Assembly (NCBI GenBank): GCA_016719055.1
Contig: JADKAW010000028.1
Span: 1-64,000 of the forward strand
Reading direction: 5' to 3'
DNA: 64,000 nucleotides
DNA from: Candidatus Rhodoferax mariagerensis
GTDB taxonomy: Bacteria > Pseudomonadota > Gammaproteobacteria > Burkholderiales > Burkholderiaceae_C
In this document: piece by piece, positions 8,439 through 16,306 of the stretch
Numbering within the stretch: position 1 is the first letter of the stretch
Layout: every line of letters begins with the position of its first letter
Notes under the pieces: generated by a model
Databases searched by the model: none
The model's input: only the letters and a program-made list of their open reading frames with translations
What the model was told of the DNA's origin: nothing
Translations under genes and position numbers: made by a program

Positions 8439-8721
8439 AGTTCGCTGGCTCAGCGGCCAACGCGCTTGACGTCACAAAGTTCGGTCAATTTCCTCAAGCA
8501 TCACTTTCAAAGCACGTTCTAAGTGCTTCATTCAAAACAGATTTTTCTTTTTTTACTTTTACATCAATGGCTAAGTCCTTGATTTCATTGTAAAAAATTG
8601 TTGAAAGAACGTTTGCACGCGTCGAATTTGCTGATACAGTGCAAAAAAGTGCAATTTAGTGGTGAAAAGTGTCACTTCATCACCTTAATGGCCTTCATTC
8701 TTCAACCAAGGGTCTTCTGTC
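8439..8721 (+). promoter_or_regulatory. dcw cluster control region with four 10-bp-spaced MraZ-box-like repeats
   Basis: AT-rich gap between hslU and mraZ. GTG triplets recur at 8639, 8649, 8659 and 8669, exactly one helical turn apart, each preceded by A- or T-rich bases (AAAGTG twice). Known MraZ operators are three or more short GTG-containing boxes with 10-bp spacing just upstream of mraZ. The spacing is seen directly; MraZ binding is inferred. Possible promoter elements are TTGAAA at 8601-8606 and TTGCAC at 8613-8618 with GATACA at 8633-8638, though the spacings are not ideal. If these are used, MraZ would bind over the transcription start and repress its own operon. Confidence 0.65.
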
Positions 8722-9150
8722 GTGTTCCAAGGCGCTTCCTCATTGAGTCTGGATGTAAAAGGTCGCATGTCGATGCCGACCCGGCATCGTGACGTGCTGA
8801 TGGCCAGCGCCAACGGGCAACTCACCATCACAAGGCACCCGCACGGTTGCCTGATGGTGTTTGCCCGGCCTGAGTGGGAGCGGTTTCGCGAGCGTATCAA
8901 CACCTTGCCGATGTCTGCGCAGTGGTGGAAACGGATCTTTCTGGGCAATGCGATGGATGTCGAACTTGATGGCACCGGCCGCATACTGGTATCACCGGAG
9001 CTGCGTGCGGCAGCGGGCATCACCAAAGATGCTGTATTGCTGGGGATGGGCAACTACTTTGAGTTGTGGGATCAAGCCACGTACAACGCCCAGGAAGCGC
9101 AGGCCATGCAGGGCGAAATGCCCGATGTCCTTCGGGATTTCTCTTTCTGA
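8722..9150 (+). CDS. mraZ: Transcriptional regulator MraZ
   Basis: First gene of the dcw cluster. MraZ is an AbrB-fold DNA-binding protein that represses its own operon by binding spaced boxes upstream. The 142-residue product has the usual two swapped-hairpin repeats: SLDVKGRMSMPTRHRD near the N-terminus and VELDGTGRILVSPELR around residues 75-92. GTG at 8722 gives the canonical start MFQGASSLSLD, and AAGG at 8708-8711 serves as a weak ribosome-binding site. Eight nucleotides separate its stop from rsmH. The four repeats at 8639-8671 are the expected target. Confidence 0.95.
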   Translation: MFQGASSLSLDVKGRMSMPTRHRDVLMASANGQLTITRHPHGCLMVFARPEWERFRERINTLPMSAQWWKRIFLGNAMDVELDGTGRILVSPELRAAAGITKDAVLLGMGNYFELWDQATYNAQEAQAMQGEMPDVLRDFSF

Positions 9151-9158
9151 GGCTGGCG

Positions 9159-10112
9159 GTGGCACATTCATGGACTCACACCACCGTGATGTTGGGCGAA
9201 GCGGTCGACGCTTTGCTTGGCAATTCGTCAGACAAGACGGTTGGCCCGTCTGCGCCGGTTTATGTGGACGCCACCTTTGGGCGAGGAGGCCACAGCCGCC
9301 TGATTCTGTCGAAAATTTCTGCGACCTCGCATTTGATTGCGTTTGACAAAGATCCCGACGCACTGGTCGAGGCGTCCACCATCAGCGACCCAAGGTTTTC
9401 GATCCGTCATCAGGGTTTTTGCCATATGGGGGAATTGCCGCAGGCCAGTGTTGCCGGCGTATTGCTCGACCTGGGCATCAGTTCACCCCAGGTGGACAAC
9501 CCGGCGCGGGGGTTCAGTTTCCGGTTTGAAGGTCCGCTGGACATGCGCATGGACACCACGCGGGGCATCAGCGTGGCGCAGTGGCTGGCAGATGCGGATG
9601 TGGCACAAATAGCGGAGGTCATACGTGAATATGGTGAAGAACGGTTTGCTAGCCCCATTGCAAAGGCGATTGTTGCGCGCCGACAGGCTCGGGGCCCCTT
9701 TGTCACCACCACTGAACTGGCCAGTGTCGTGGCTGGCACGGTCAAAACCCGCGAGCCGGGCCAGAACCCTGCAACGCGCACATTTCAGGCTTTTCGGATT
9801 TTCATCAATGCCGAGCTTGAAGAGCTGCAACAGGCACTAGCCGCCAGCCTGAAGGTGTTGCAGCCGGGTGGCCGGTTGGTGGTGATCAGCTTTCACTCGC
9901 TCGAAGACCGCATCGTCAAGCAGTTCATCAACAGTCATTCGCGTGAAGTGTTTGACCGCCGGGCACCATTTGCCGCACCCCAGGTGATGCCGCTCAAAGC
10001 CCTGGGTCGCAGCCGACCTGGCCGCGCCGAGGTAGCGACCAATCCGCGCTCACGCAGCGCCATCATGCGCGTGGCCGAACGCACCAGCGCAGCGAACGGG
10101 GTGCCAGCATGA
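9159..10112 (+). CDS. rsmH: 16S rRNA (cytosine-1402-N4)-methyltransferase RsmH
   Basis: RsmH (MraW) methylates N4 of C1402 in 16S rRNA at the ribosomal P site. The product opens HSWTHTTVMLGEAV; the SAM-binding segment is VDATFGRGGHSRL (about residues 31-43). GVLLDLGISSPQVDNPARGF (about 98-117) is the signature motif, and VISFHSLEDRIVK lies near residue 246. GTG 9159 is chosen as start because GAGG overlaps the mraZ stop at 9149-9152 and the homologous N-terminus begins there. At 317 residues the length is normal. The stop overlaps the ftsL start by 4 nt (ATGA). Confidence 0.95.
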   Translation: MAHSWTHTTVMLGEAVDALLGNSSDKTVGPSAPVYVDATFGRGGHSRLILSKISATSHLIAFDKDPDALVEASTISDPRFSIRHQGFCHMGELPQASVAGVLLDLGISSPQVDNPARGFSFRFEGPLDMRMDTTRGISVAQWLADADVAQIAEVIREYGEERFASPIAKAIVARRQARGPFVTTTELASVVAGTVKTREPGQNPATRTFQAFRIFINAELEELQQALAASLKVLQPGGRLVVISFHSLEDRIVKQFINSHSREVFDRRAPFAAPQVMPLKALGRSRPGRAEVATNPRSRSAIMRVAERTSAANGVPA

Positions 10113-10435
10113 TCCGGCTTAACCTGGTCCTGCTGCTGGGGGTGGTGCTCAGCGCACTGTATTTGGTAGGTGTGCAGTATGACTCGCGCAGGCTCTATTC
10201 GGAGCTTGACCACGCCACATCCACAGCCCACAAACTGGCGGCTGAAAACGAACGCCTGCAGGTTGAAAAACGTGCCCAAGCCACCTCGGCGCGGGTTGAG
10301 CAGTTGGCAAAATCGCGTTTGCAGATGCGGGCGGCCAATCCGGCCATCACCACTTATGTGGCCTACTCGGTGGGGGCTGCCGCGCCCGAGCCCGCTTCCA
10401 TGGCCGGTGTGTCAGCACAGGGCAAGCAGCCATGA
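10109..10435 (+). CDS. ftsL: Cell division protein FtsL
   Basis: Small bitopic divisome protein that bridges FtsB and FtsQ and activates FtsWI. The 108-residue product has a short cytoplasmic end, one membrane helix (residues 4-23, NLVLLLGVVLSALYLVGVQY) and a periplasmic coiled coil (ELDHATSTAHKLAAENERLQ). The C-terminal tail is Ala/Pro-rich. FtsL diverges strongly in sequence, so identification rests on size, topology and position between rsmH and ftsI. It overlaps both neighbours by 4 nt, implying translational coupling. Confidence 0.93.
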   Translation: MIRLNLVLLLGVVLSALYLVGVQYDSRRLYSELDHATSTAHKLAAENERLQVEKRAQATSARVEQLAKSRLQMRAANPAITTYVAYSVGAAAPEPASMAGVSAQGKQP

Positions 10436-12165
10436 GCCGCAGCATTGCCTACACCTCCAGCCCGTTACTGGCCAGCCCGACACCGGTCTGGCGCAGCAAA
10501 TTCATTGTTTTTGCCATCGCCCTGGCCTTTGCCGGCCTGGCCGGGCGAGCGGTGTACATCCAGGTCATTGCCAACGACTTCTTCCAGCGCCAGGGTGAGG
10601 TGCGATATGCCCGCACTTTGGCCTTGCCGGCCAACCGGGGCCGTATTTTGGACCGCAACGGCATCATTCTGGCGTCAAGTATTCCAGTGCCCAGCATTTG
10701 GGCCATTCCCGAAGATGTTGCGCGCGACCCCGTCAACCTGAAAAAACTCGCCAAGCTGCTCGACATGCCGCTGGCAGACCTGAACAAGAAACTCGAAGAT
10801 GAAGACAAAACCTTCGTTTGGCTCAAACGCCAGGTTGATGAGTCGGTGGGCAAAGAGATCGAGGCACTCAACCTCAAAGGCGTTTATCAGCGCAAGGAAT
10901 ACAAACGCAAATACCCTGAGGGTGAGGCCGCTGCCCATGTGGTGGGTTTTACCAATGTCGAAGACAAGGGTCAGGAAGGCATCGAGCTGACCTTCAACAA
11001 AGAGCTGGGCGGGCGTGACGGCTCTCGGCGCGTCATCAAGGACCGCATGGGCCGGGTGGTGGAAGACGTGCGTGAGCAGATTGCCCCGGTTGATGGCCGC
11101 GACCTGCAGCTCAGCATCGACAGCAAGGTGCAGTTTTTCGCCTACCAGAAGCTCAAGGACGCCGTGCTGGAGCACAAGGCCAAGGCCGGCAGTGTAGTGG
11201 TGCTCGATGTCAAAACCGGAGAGGTGCTGGCCCTGGCCAACTACCCCAGCTACGTGCCCGACAAGCGGCAAAACCTCAGTGGCGCCCAACTGCGCAACCG
11301 GGCCCTGACCGACACGTTTGAGCCGGGTTCGACCATGAAGCCTTTTGTCATTGCGCTGTCGCTCAACACCGGCCGGGTCACACCCAGTACCCCGATTCAG
11401 ACCGCCCCCGGGCGCATGACCATCGGCAGTGCCACCATCACCGATTCACATGCGCATGGCGTGCTGAGCGTGATCGAGGTGATTCAAAAGTCCAGCAACA
11501 TCGGCACCGCCAAAATTGCTTTGCAAATGCCGGCACGGGAAATGTGGGAAATGTTCAGCAGCCTTGGTTTTGGACAAAAGCCAGTGCTGCCGTTTCCAGG
11601 GGCGGTGAGCGGCCGCCTGCGCCCCTACAAGAGCTGGCGCCCGATTGAGCAGGCCACCATGAGTTATGGCTACGGCATCTCGGTCAGCCTGTTTCAGTTG
11701 GCACACGCATACACCGTTTTTGGTCGCGATGGCGACCTGGTGCCGGTCAGCATGCAAAAAGTGACAGATCCAGCAGTGGGTACGCCAGTGTTTGGCACCC
11801 GCCATGCCCACGATGTGCGCAACATGCTGCACCTGGTCACAGGCCCTGGTGGCACCGCCCCCAAGGCGCAAACCATGGGTTACTCAGTAGGCGGCAAAAC
11901 CGGCACCGCCCACAAGGTGGAAGGCCGTGGCTACGCCGACAAAAAATACCGCGGTGTGTTTGTCGGCCTGGCCCCCATCGATGAGCCCCGCATTGCCGTG
12001 GCCGTGATGATTGATGAGCCCAGCAACGGCCAGTATTTTGGTGGTCAGGTGGCAGCGCCGGTGTTCAGCCAGACGGTGCAGCAAACCCTCAAGGTGCTGG
12101 GCATTGCGCCCGACATGACGGTCAAGCCGCAGATCGTCACTCAGGTGGTTGAGGAAAGCTTCTGA
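10432..12165 (+). CDS. ftsI: Peptidoglycan D,D-transpeptidase FtsI (PBP3)
   Basis: Septal transpeptidase that cross-links new peptidoglycan. An N-terminal membrane anchor (about residues 24-42) is followed by the non-catalytic pedestal domain with RGRILDRNG (about 64-72). The penicillin-binding domain has all three active-site motifs: STMK in EPGSTMKPF (about residue 301), SSN in QKSSNIGTAK and KTG in GGKTGTAHK. The 577-residue length is normal. It works with FtsW, encoded downstream in the same operon. Its TGA shares an A with the murE ATG. Confidence 0.96.
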   Translation: MSRSIAYTSSPLLASPTPVWRSKFIVFAIALAFAGLAGRAVYIQVIANDFFQRQGEVRYARTLALPANRGRILDRNGIILASSIPVPSIWAIPEDVARDPVNLKKLAKLLDMPLADLNKKLEDEDKTFVWLKRQVDESVGKEIEALNLKGVYQRKEYKRKYPEGEAAAHVVGFTNVEDKGQEGIELTFNKELGGRDGSRRVIKDRMGRVVEDVREQIAPVDGRDLQLSIDSKVQFFAYQKLKDAVLEHKAKAGSVVVLDVKTGEVLALANYPSYVPDKRQNLSGAQLRNRALTDTFEPGSTMKPFVIALSLNTGRVTPSTPIQTAPGRMTIGSATITDSHAHGVLSVIEVIQKSSNIGTAKIALQMPAREMWEMFSSLGFGQKPVLPFPGAVSGRLRPYKSWRPIEQATMSYGYGISVSLFQLAHAYTVFGRDGDLVPVSMQKVTDPAVGTPVFGTRHAHDVRNMLHLVTGPGGTAPKAQTMGYSVGGKTGTAHKVEGRGYADKKYRGVFVGLAPIDEPRIAVAVMIDEPSNGQYFGGQVAAPVFSQTVQQTLKVLGIAPDMTVKPQIVTQVVEESF

Positions 12166-13685
12166 TGCTGCAACTCAACACGCCTTTGGACGCAGCGCGC
12201 TGGCTGCAGCAGCAGGTACGCGGCACACTGCGCACCGACAGCCGTGCCCTGCATCCGGGTGATGGCTTTCTGGCCTGGCCGGGCGCGGCCGCCGATGCAC
12301 GGGCGCATGTTGCCCGCGCCCTGGCCGGCGGCGCAGCGGCCTGTCTGGTCGAGCAGGCGGGCGTCGAGGCCTTTGGGCTGGATGATGCGCGCATTGCCTG
12401 CTACCCCCAGCTCAAAGCAGCCAGTGGTCTGATTGCCAGTGCCTACTTCTCAGAGCCCAGCCAGCATTTGCGCGTGCTGGCAGTGACCGGCACCAATGGC
12501 AAAACATCCATCACCTGGTGGCTGGCGCAGGCGCTCTCAAACTTGAAGCAGGTTGCGCCCGTCCCATGCGGGGTAGTGGGCACTTTGGGCATTGGCGTGC
12601 CGCATGAGGTGGTCAGTACCGGCCTGACCACCCCCGACCCGGTGGCCTTGCAGGCAGCCTTTGCCCAATTCGCGCAAAGCGGCTTGCAAGCCTGCGCTAT
12701 CGAGGCCTCGTCCATCGGTATTGAAGAGCATCGACTCGACGGCACTCGCGTTCACACCGCCGTGCTGACCAACCTGACGCAAGACCATCTGGATTACCAC
12801 GGCAGCATGGCCGCTTATTGGCAAGCCAAAACCCGGCTGTTTGCCTGGCCGGGTCTGCGCGCAGCGGTGGTGAATGTGGACGACCCCTATGGCAGCGAGC
12901 TCGCTGCAGAGATTGCCCAGCGCACCGGTGCTGCGACGCTGGACTTATGGACCGTGTCCATGGCAACAACCCAGAACACCGCCCGCTTGCAGGCGCACGC
13001 GATTCAACATGGCAACGACGGGCTGTGTTTTGCCGTCCAGGAGGGTGATGAGCGCCAGGAAATGGCCACGCGCCTGATTGGCGACTACAACATCTCCAAT
13101 CTGCTGTGCGTGATGGGCACCATGCGCTCAATCGGCGTGCCACTGGCGGTAGCCGTGCAAGCCTGTGCGGCACTGACCCCGGTGCCGGGCCGCATGGAAT
13201 GTGTCAACGTGGCTGGCAAACCCCTGGTGGCGGTAGATTACGCCCACACACCTGACGCGCTGGCCAAAGCATTGCAAGCCCTGCAGCCGCTGGCGCAGCA
13301 ACGCGGTGGTCAGCTTTGGTGCATTTTTGGTTGTGGTGGTGACCGCGACAACAGCAAGCGCCCGCTGATGGGTGCCACGGCGGGCAGCTACGCCGACCGG
13401 GTGGTGGTGACCAGCGACAACCCGCGCAGCGAAGCCCCGCAGACTATCATCAACCAGATTCTGCTGGGCCTGGCAGGCGTGAACGATGTGGCGGTGGAGC
13501 CCGACCGCGCCCGCGCCATTGCCCAGGCGCTGGCACAGGCTGACTCCTCCGACGTGCTGTTGGTGGCTGGCAAAGGCCACGAGGACTACCAGGAAATCAA
13601 GGGCCAGCGTTGGCCATTTTCTGATCTGGCACAAGTCCGTCAGGCGCTGGGTGTACAGGTCGCACCGACCGAGGTGACTGCATGA
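12165..13685 (+). CDS. murE: UDP-MurNAc-L-Ala-D-Glu:meso-diaminopimelate ligase MurE
   Basis: Cytoplasmic Mur ligase that adds the third residue of the peptidoglycan stem peptide. The ATP loop is VTGTNGKTSITWW (about residues 106-118). TTPDP and the Mur-family segment NLTQDHLDYHGSMAAYW lie in the central domain. The C-terminal domain carries SDNPR (TSDNPRSE), the motif that marks meso-diaminopimelate specificity, so this organism has Gram-negative A1-gamma peptidoglycan. Length is 506. It overlaps ftsI by 1 nt and murF by 4 nt. Confidence 0.96.
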   Translation: MLQLNTPLDAARWLQQQVRGTLRTDSRALHPGDGFLAWPGAAADARAHVARALAGGAAACLVEQAGVEAFGLDDARIACYPQLKAASGLIASAYFSEPSQHLRVLAVTGTNGKTSITWWLAQALSNLKQVAPVPCGVVGTLGIGVPHEVVSTGLTTPDPVALQAAFAQFAQSGLQACAIEASSIGIEEHRLDGTRVHTAVLTNLTQDHLDYHGSMAAYWQAKTRLFAWPGLRAAVVNVDDPYGSELAAEIAQRTGAATLDLWTVSMATTQNTARLQAHAIQHGNDGLCFAVQEGDERQEMATRLIGDYNISNLLCVMGTMRSIGVPLAVAVQACAALTPVPGRMECVNVAGKPLVAVDYAHTPDALAKALQALQPLAQQRGGQLWCIFGCGGDRDNSKRPLMGATAGSYADRVVVTSDNPRSEAPQTIINQILLGLAGVNDVAVEPDRARAIAQALAQADSSDVLLVAGKGHEDYQEIKGQRWPFSDLAQVRQALGVQVAPTEVTA

Positions 13686-15130
13686 GCGCCTTGATGTCTT
13701 TGTCGCAAGTGTCTGCGTGGCTTGCGCCCGCGCAACAGACAGGCTGGGGCTCGGACACGGCCGCCATCGCCATTGACCGCGTGCATACCGACACCCGATC
13801 CATCGCACCAGGCGATTTGTTTGTGGCCTTGCGTGGTGAGCGATTTGATGCCAATGATTTTCTGGCAGAAGCCCGGACCCGGGGCGCGGTGGCTGCCATT
13901 TGCCAGGGCGGTGGGGCTGCGGACAAGTTGGCGCAGGCGGGTTTGCCCGGGCTGGTGGTGCCGGACGCCCGGCTGGCGCTGGCACAGCTGGCGACCCGCC
14001 ACCGCGCCCGGTTCAGCTTGCCCGTCATAGGTGTGACGGGCAGCAATGGCAAGACCACCGTGACGCAAATGATCGCGTCCATTCTGCGCGCCTGGCGGGG
14101 CGATGCCGCGCTGGCTACCCAAGGCAACCGGAACAACGAGATTGGCGTGCCGCTCACTGTGCTGCGCCTGACCCCGGCGCACCTGGTGGCAGTGGTGGAA
14201 CTGGGCATGAACCACCCGGGTGAAATTGCCTTGCTGTCTGCCATTGCGCAGCCCACCGTGGCCCTGGTCAACAACGCACAGCGTGAGCATCTGGAATTCA
14301 TGCAAACTGTGGCAGCAGTAGCGCAGGAAAACGGTGCTGCGATCAGCGCCCTGCCCGCTGACGGCATTGCGGTGTTTCCAGCTGATGATGAATTCAGCAA
14401 AGTATGGTCGGCGCTGGCCGGGTCACGCCAGGTGCTGCGTTTTTCAGCACGACAACAGCCTGACTCTGATGTGTTTGCCCTGCAAGCCGATTGGGCAGGC
14501 GCTGCCTGGCAAGTTCAGGCAGTCACCCCTGCCGGTTCGCTGCGTTATACCTTGCAAATTGCGGGTGCCCACAACGTCACCAATTCGCTCGCAGCCATCG
14601 CCTGCGCACTGGCAGCAGGTGTGCCACTGGATGCCATTGGCCAAGGGTTGTCAGCGTTTGAGCCAGTCAAGGGCCGCAGCCGGGCAATGCAAATCACCCA
14701 CCAAGGCAGAAGCATCACGCTGGTGGATGACAGCTACAACGCCAACCCCGACTCGGTACACGCCGCCATTGATGTGCTGGCCGCCCTGCCCGGCCCACGC
14801 CTGCTGGTGCTGGGTGACATGGGCGAGGTGGGCGACCAGGGCCCGCAGTTTCACGCCGAGGCGCTGGCTTATGCGCAGGCAAAAAATATAGAAAAAGTGC
14901 TTGTAGCCGGTATTCAATCTGCGCAAGCCGCTATGAATTTTGAATCAGTCAAGGCCTTTTCAGACTTCACCGAAGTTGAGGCTGCCGCATTGGCCGCATT
15001 GCCTGAGGTGGTCAGTGTGCTGGTCAAAGGCTCGCGTTTCATGAAGATGGAGCGTGTGGTGCAGGCACTGGTGGCAGCTGCCACGCAAGACACGTCAGAG
15101 ACGCGTGGTCACGGGAGTGTTTTATGCTGA
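13682..15130 (+). CDS. murF: UDP-MurNAc-tripeptide:D-Ala-D-Ala ligase MurF
   Basis: Last of the four Mur ligases; it attaches D-Ala-D-Ala to the UDP-MurNAc tripeptide. The ATP loop is GVTGSNGKTTVTQM (about residues 116-129), ELGMNHPGEI (about 179-188) is a MurF hallmark, and VDDSYNANPDS (about 348-358) lies at the start of the C-terminal domain. Length is 482. Codons 400-421 (14881-14942) are AT-rich and match the interspersed repeat of this window, yet the frame stays open, so the C-terminal domain seems to have absorbed a repeat copy. The end overlaps mraY by 7 nt. Confidence 0.96.
   Translation: MSALMSLSQVSAWLAPAQQTGWGSDTAAIAIDRVHTDTRSIAPGDLFVALRGERFDANDFLAEARTRGAVAAICQGGGAADKLAQAGLPGLVVPDARLALAQLATRHRARFSLPVIGVTGSNGKTTVTQMIASILRAWRGDAALATQGNRNNEIGVPLTVLRLTPAHLVAVVELGMNHPGEIALLSAIAQPTVALVNNAQREHLEFMQTVAAVAQENGAAISALPADGIAVFPADDEFSKVWSALAGSRQVLRFSARQQPDSDVFALQADWAGAAWQVQAVTPAGSLRYTLQIAGAHNVTNSLAAIACALAAGVPLDAIGQGLSAFEPVKGRSRAMQITHQGRSITLVDDSYNANPDSVHAAIDVLAALPGPRLLVLGDMGEVGDQGPQFHAEALAYAQAKNIEKVLVAGIQSAQAAMNFESVKAFSDFTEVEAAALAALPEVVSVLVKGSRFMKMERVVQALVAAATQDTSETRGHGSVLC
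14881..14942 (-). repeat. Interspersed repeat, copy in murF
   Basis: On the minus strand it reads CATAGCGGCTTGCGCAG, then ATTGAATACCGGCTACAAGC and a T-rich end, aligning with the rlmI copy. It is in frame within the murF C-terminal domain, where local AT content rises. Confidence 0.55.
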
Positions 15131-16302
15131 TCTGGCTGGCCCAATGGTTGCAATCGGTGTCACCCGATCTGGGTTTTTTGCGCGTCTTTCAGTACCAGAC
15201 CTTCCGCGCCGTGATGGCCGCCATGACGGCCTTGCTGATGGGGCTGGTCGCCGGCCCGTGGGTGATTCGGCACCTGACCTCGCTCAAAATTGGGCAGCCA
15301 ATTCGTGGTTATGGCATGGAGTCGCACTTGAGCAAAAGTGGCACACCCACCATGGGCGGGGTGTTGATTTTGATCAGCATCACCGTGTCGACCCTGCTGT
15401 GGTTTGACTGGAGTAACCGGTTTGTGTGGATTGTGCTGCTGGTCACACTCGGCTTTGGTGCCATTGGCTGGTCGGATGACTGGCGCAAGGTCGTCAACAA
15501 GGACCCTGAGGGCATGCCCTCGCGCGAAAAATACCTGTGGCAGTCGTTGATTGGCCTGGTGGCGGCGCTGTACCTGGTGTTTTCGATTTCCGAGAACTCC
15601 AACTACCGCGTGCTGGAACTGTTTTTTACCTGGGTGCAGTCGGGGTTTGACCTGAGCCTGCCGCCCAAGGCCGGGTTGATGGTGCCGTTTTTCAAGGAAA
15701 TCAGCTACCCGCTGGGGGTGCTGGGTTTTGTGCTGCTGACTTATCTGGTGATTGTGGGCTCCAGCAATGCGGTCAATTTGACCGATGGCCTGGATGGGCT
15801 GGCCATCATGCCGGTGGTGATGGTGGGGGCCTGCCTGGGTGTGTTTGCCTATGTCACCGGCAATGCCGTGTTTGCCCGCTACCTGTTTTTGCCGCACATT
15901 CCCGGGGCTGGCGAACTGATGATTTTCTGCTCGGCCATGGCCGGTGCCGGTTTGGCGTTTTTGTGGTTTAACACCCACCCGGCGCAGGTCTTCATGGGCG
16001 ACGTGGGCGCGCTGGCGCTGGGCGGCGCACTGGGCACCATTGCCGTGATCGTGCGCCAGGAGATCGTGCTGGCCATCATGGGCGGTGTGTTTGTGGCCGA
16101 AGCCCTGTCGGTGATGCTGCAGGTGAGCTGGTTCAAGTACACCAAAAAACGCTATGGCAATGGTCAGCGTTTGTTCAAGATGGCGCCCTTGCACCACCAT
16201 TTTGAGAAAACCGGCTGGAAGGAAACGCAGGTGGTGGTGCGTTTCTGGATCATCACCATGCTGCTGTGTCTGGTCGGTTTGACCACTCTGAAACTGCGCT
16301 AA
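15124..16302 (+). CDS. mraY: Phospho-MurNAc-pentapeptide translocase MraY
   Basis: Integral membrane enzyme that moves phospho-MurNAc-pentapeptide from UDP to undecaprenyl phosphate, making lipid I. The 392-residue product has about ten membrane helices. SKSGTPTMGG (about 73-82), the NLTDGLDGLAI signature (about 218-228) with catalytic Asp, FMGDVGALALGG (about 288-299) and APLHHHFEKTGW (about 356-367, the HHH motif) are all present. It overlaps murF by 7 nt and is followed by murD after 4 nt. Confidence 0.97.
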   Translation: MLIWLAQWLQSVSPDLGFLRVFQYQTFRAVMAAMTALLMGLVAGPWVIRHLTSLKIGQPIRGYGMESHLSKSGTPTMGGVLILISITVSTLLWFDWSNRFVWIVLLVTLGFGAIGWSDDWRKVVNKDPEGMPSREKYLWQSLIGLVAALYLVFSISENSNYRVLELFFTWVQSGFDLSLPPKAGLMVPFFKEISYPLGVLGFVLLTYLVIVGSSNAVNLTDGLDGLAIMPVVMVGACLGVFAYVTGNAVFARYLFLPHIPGAGELMIFCSAMAGAGLAFLWFNTHPAQVFMGDVGALALGGALGTIAVIVRQEIVLAIMGGVFVAEALSVMLQVSWFKYTKKRYGNGQRLFKMAPLHHHFEKTGWKETQVVVRFWIITMLLCLVGLTTLKLR

Positions 16303-16306
16303 GCCG

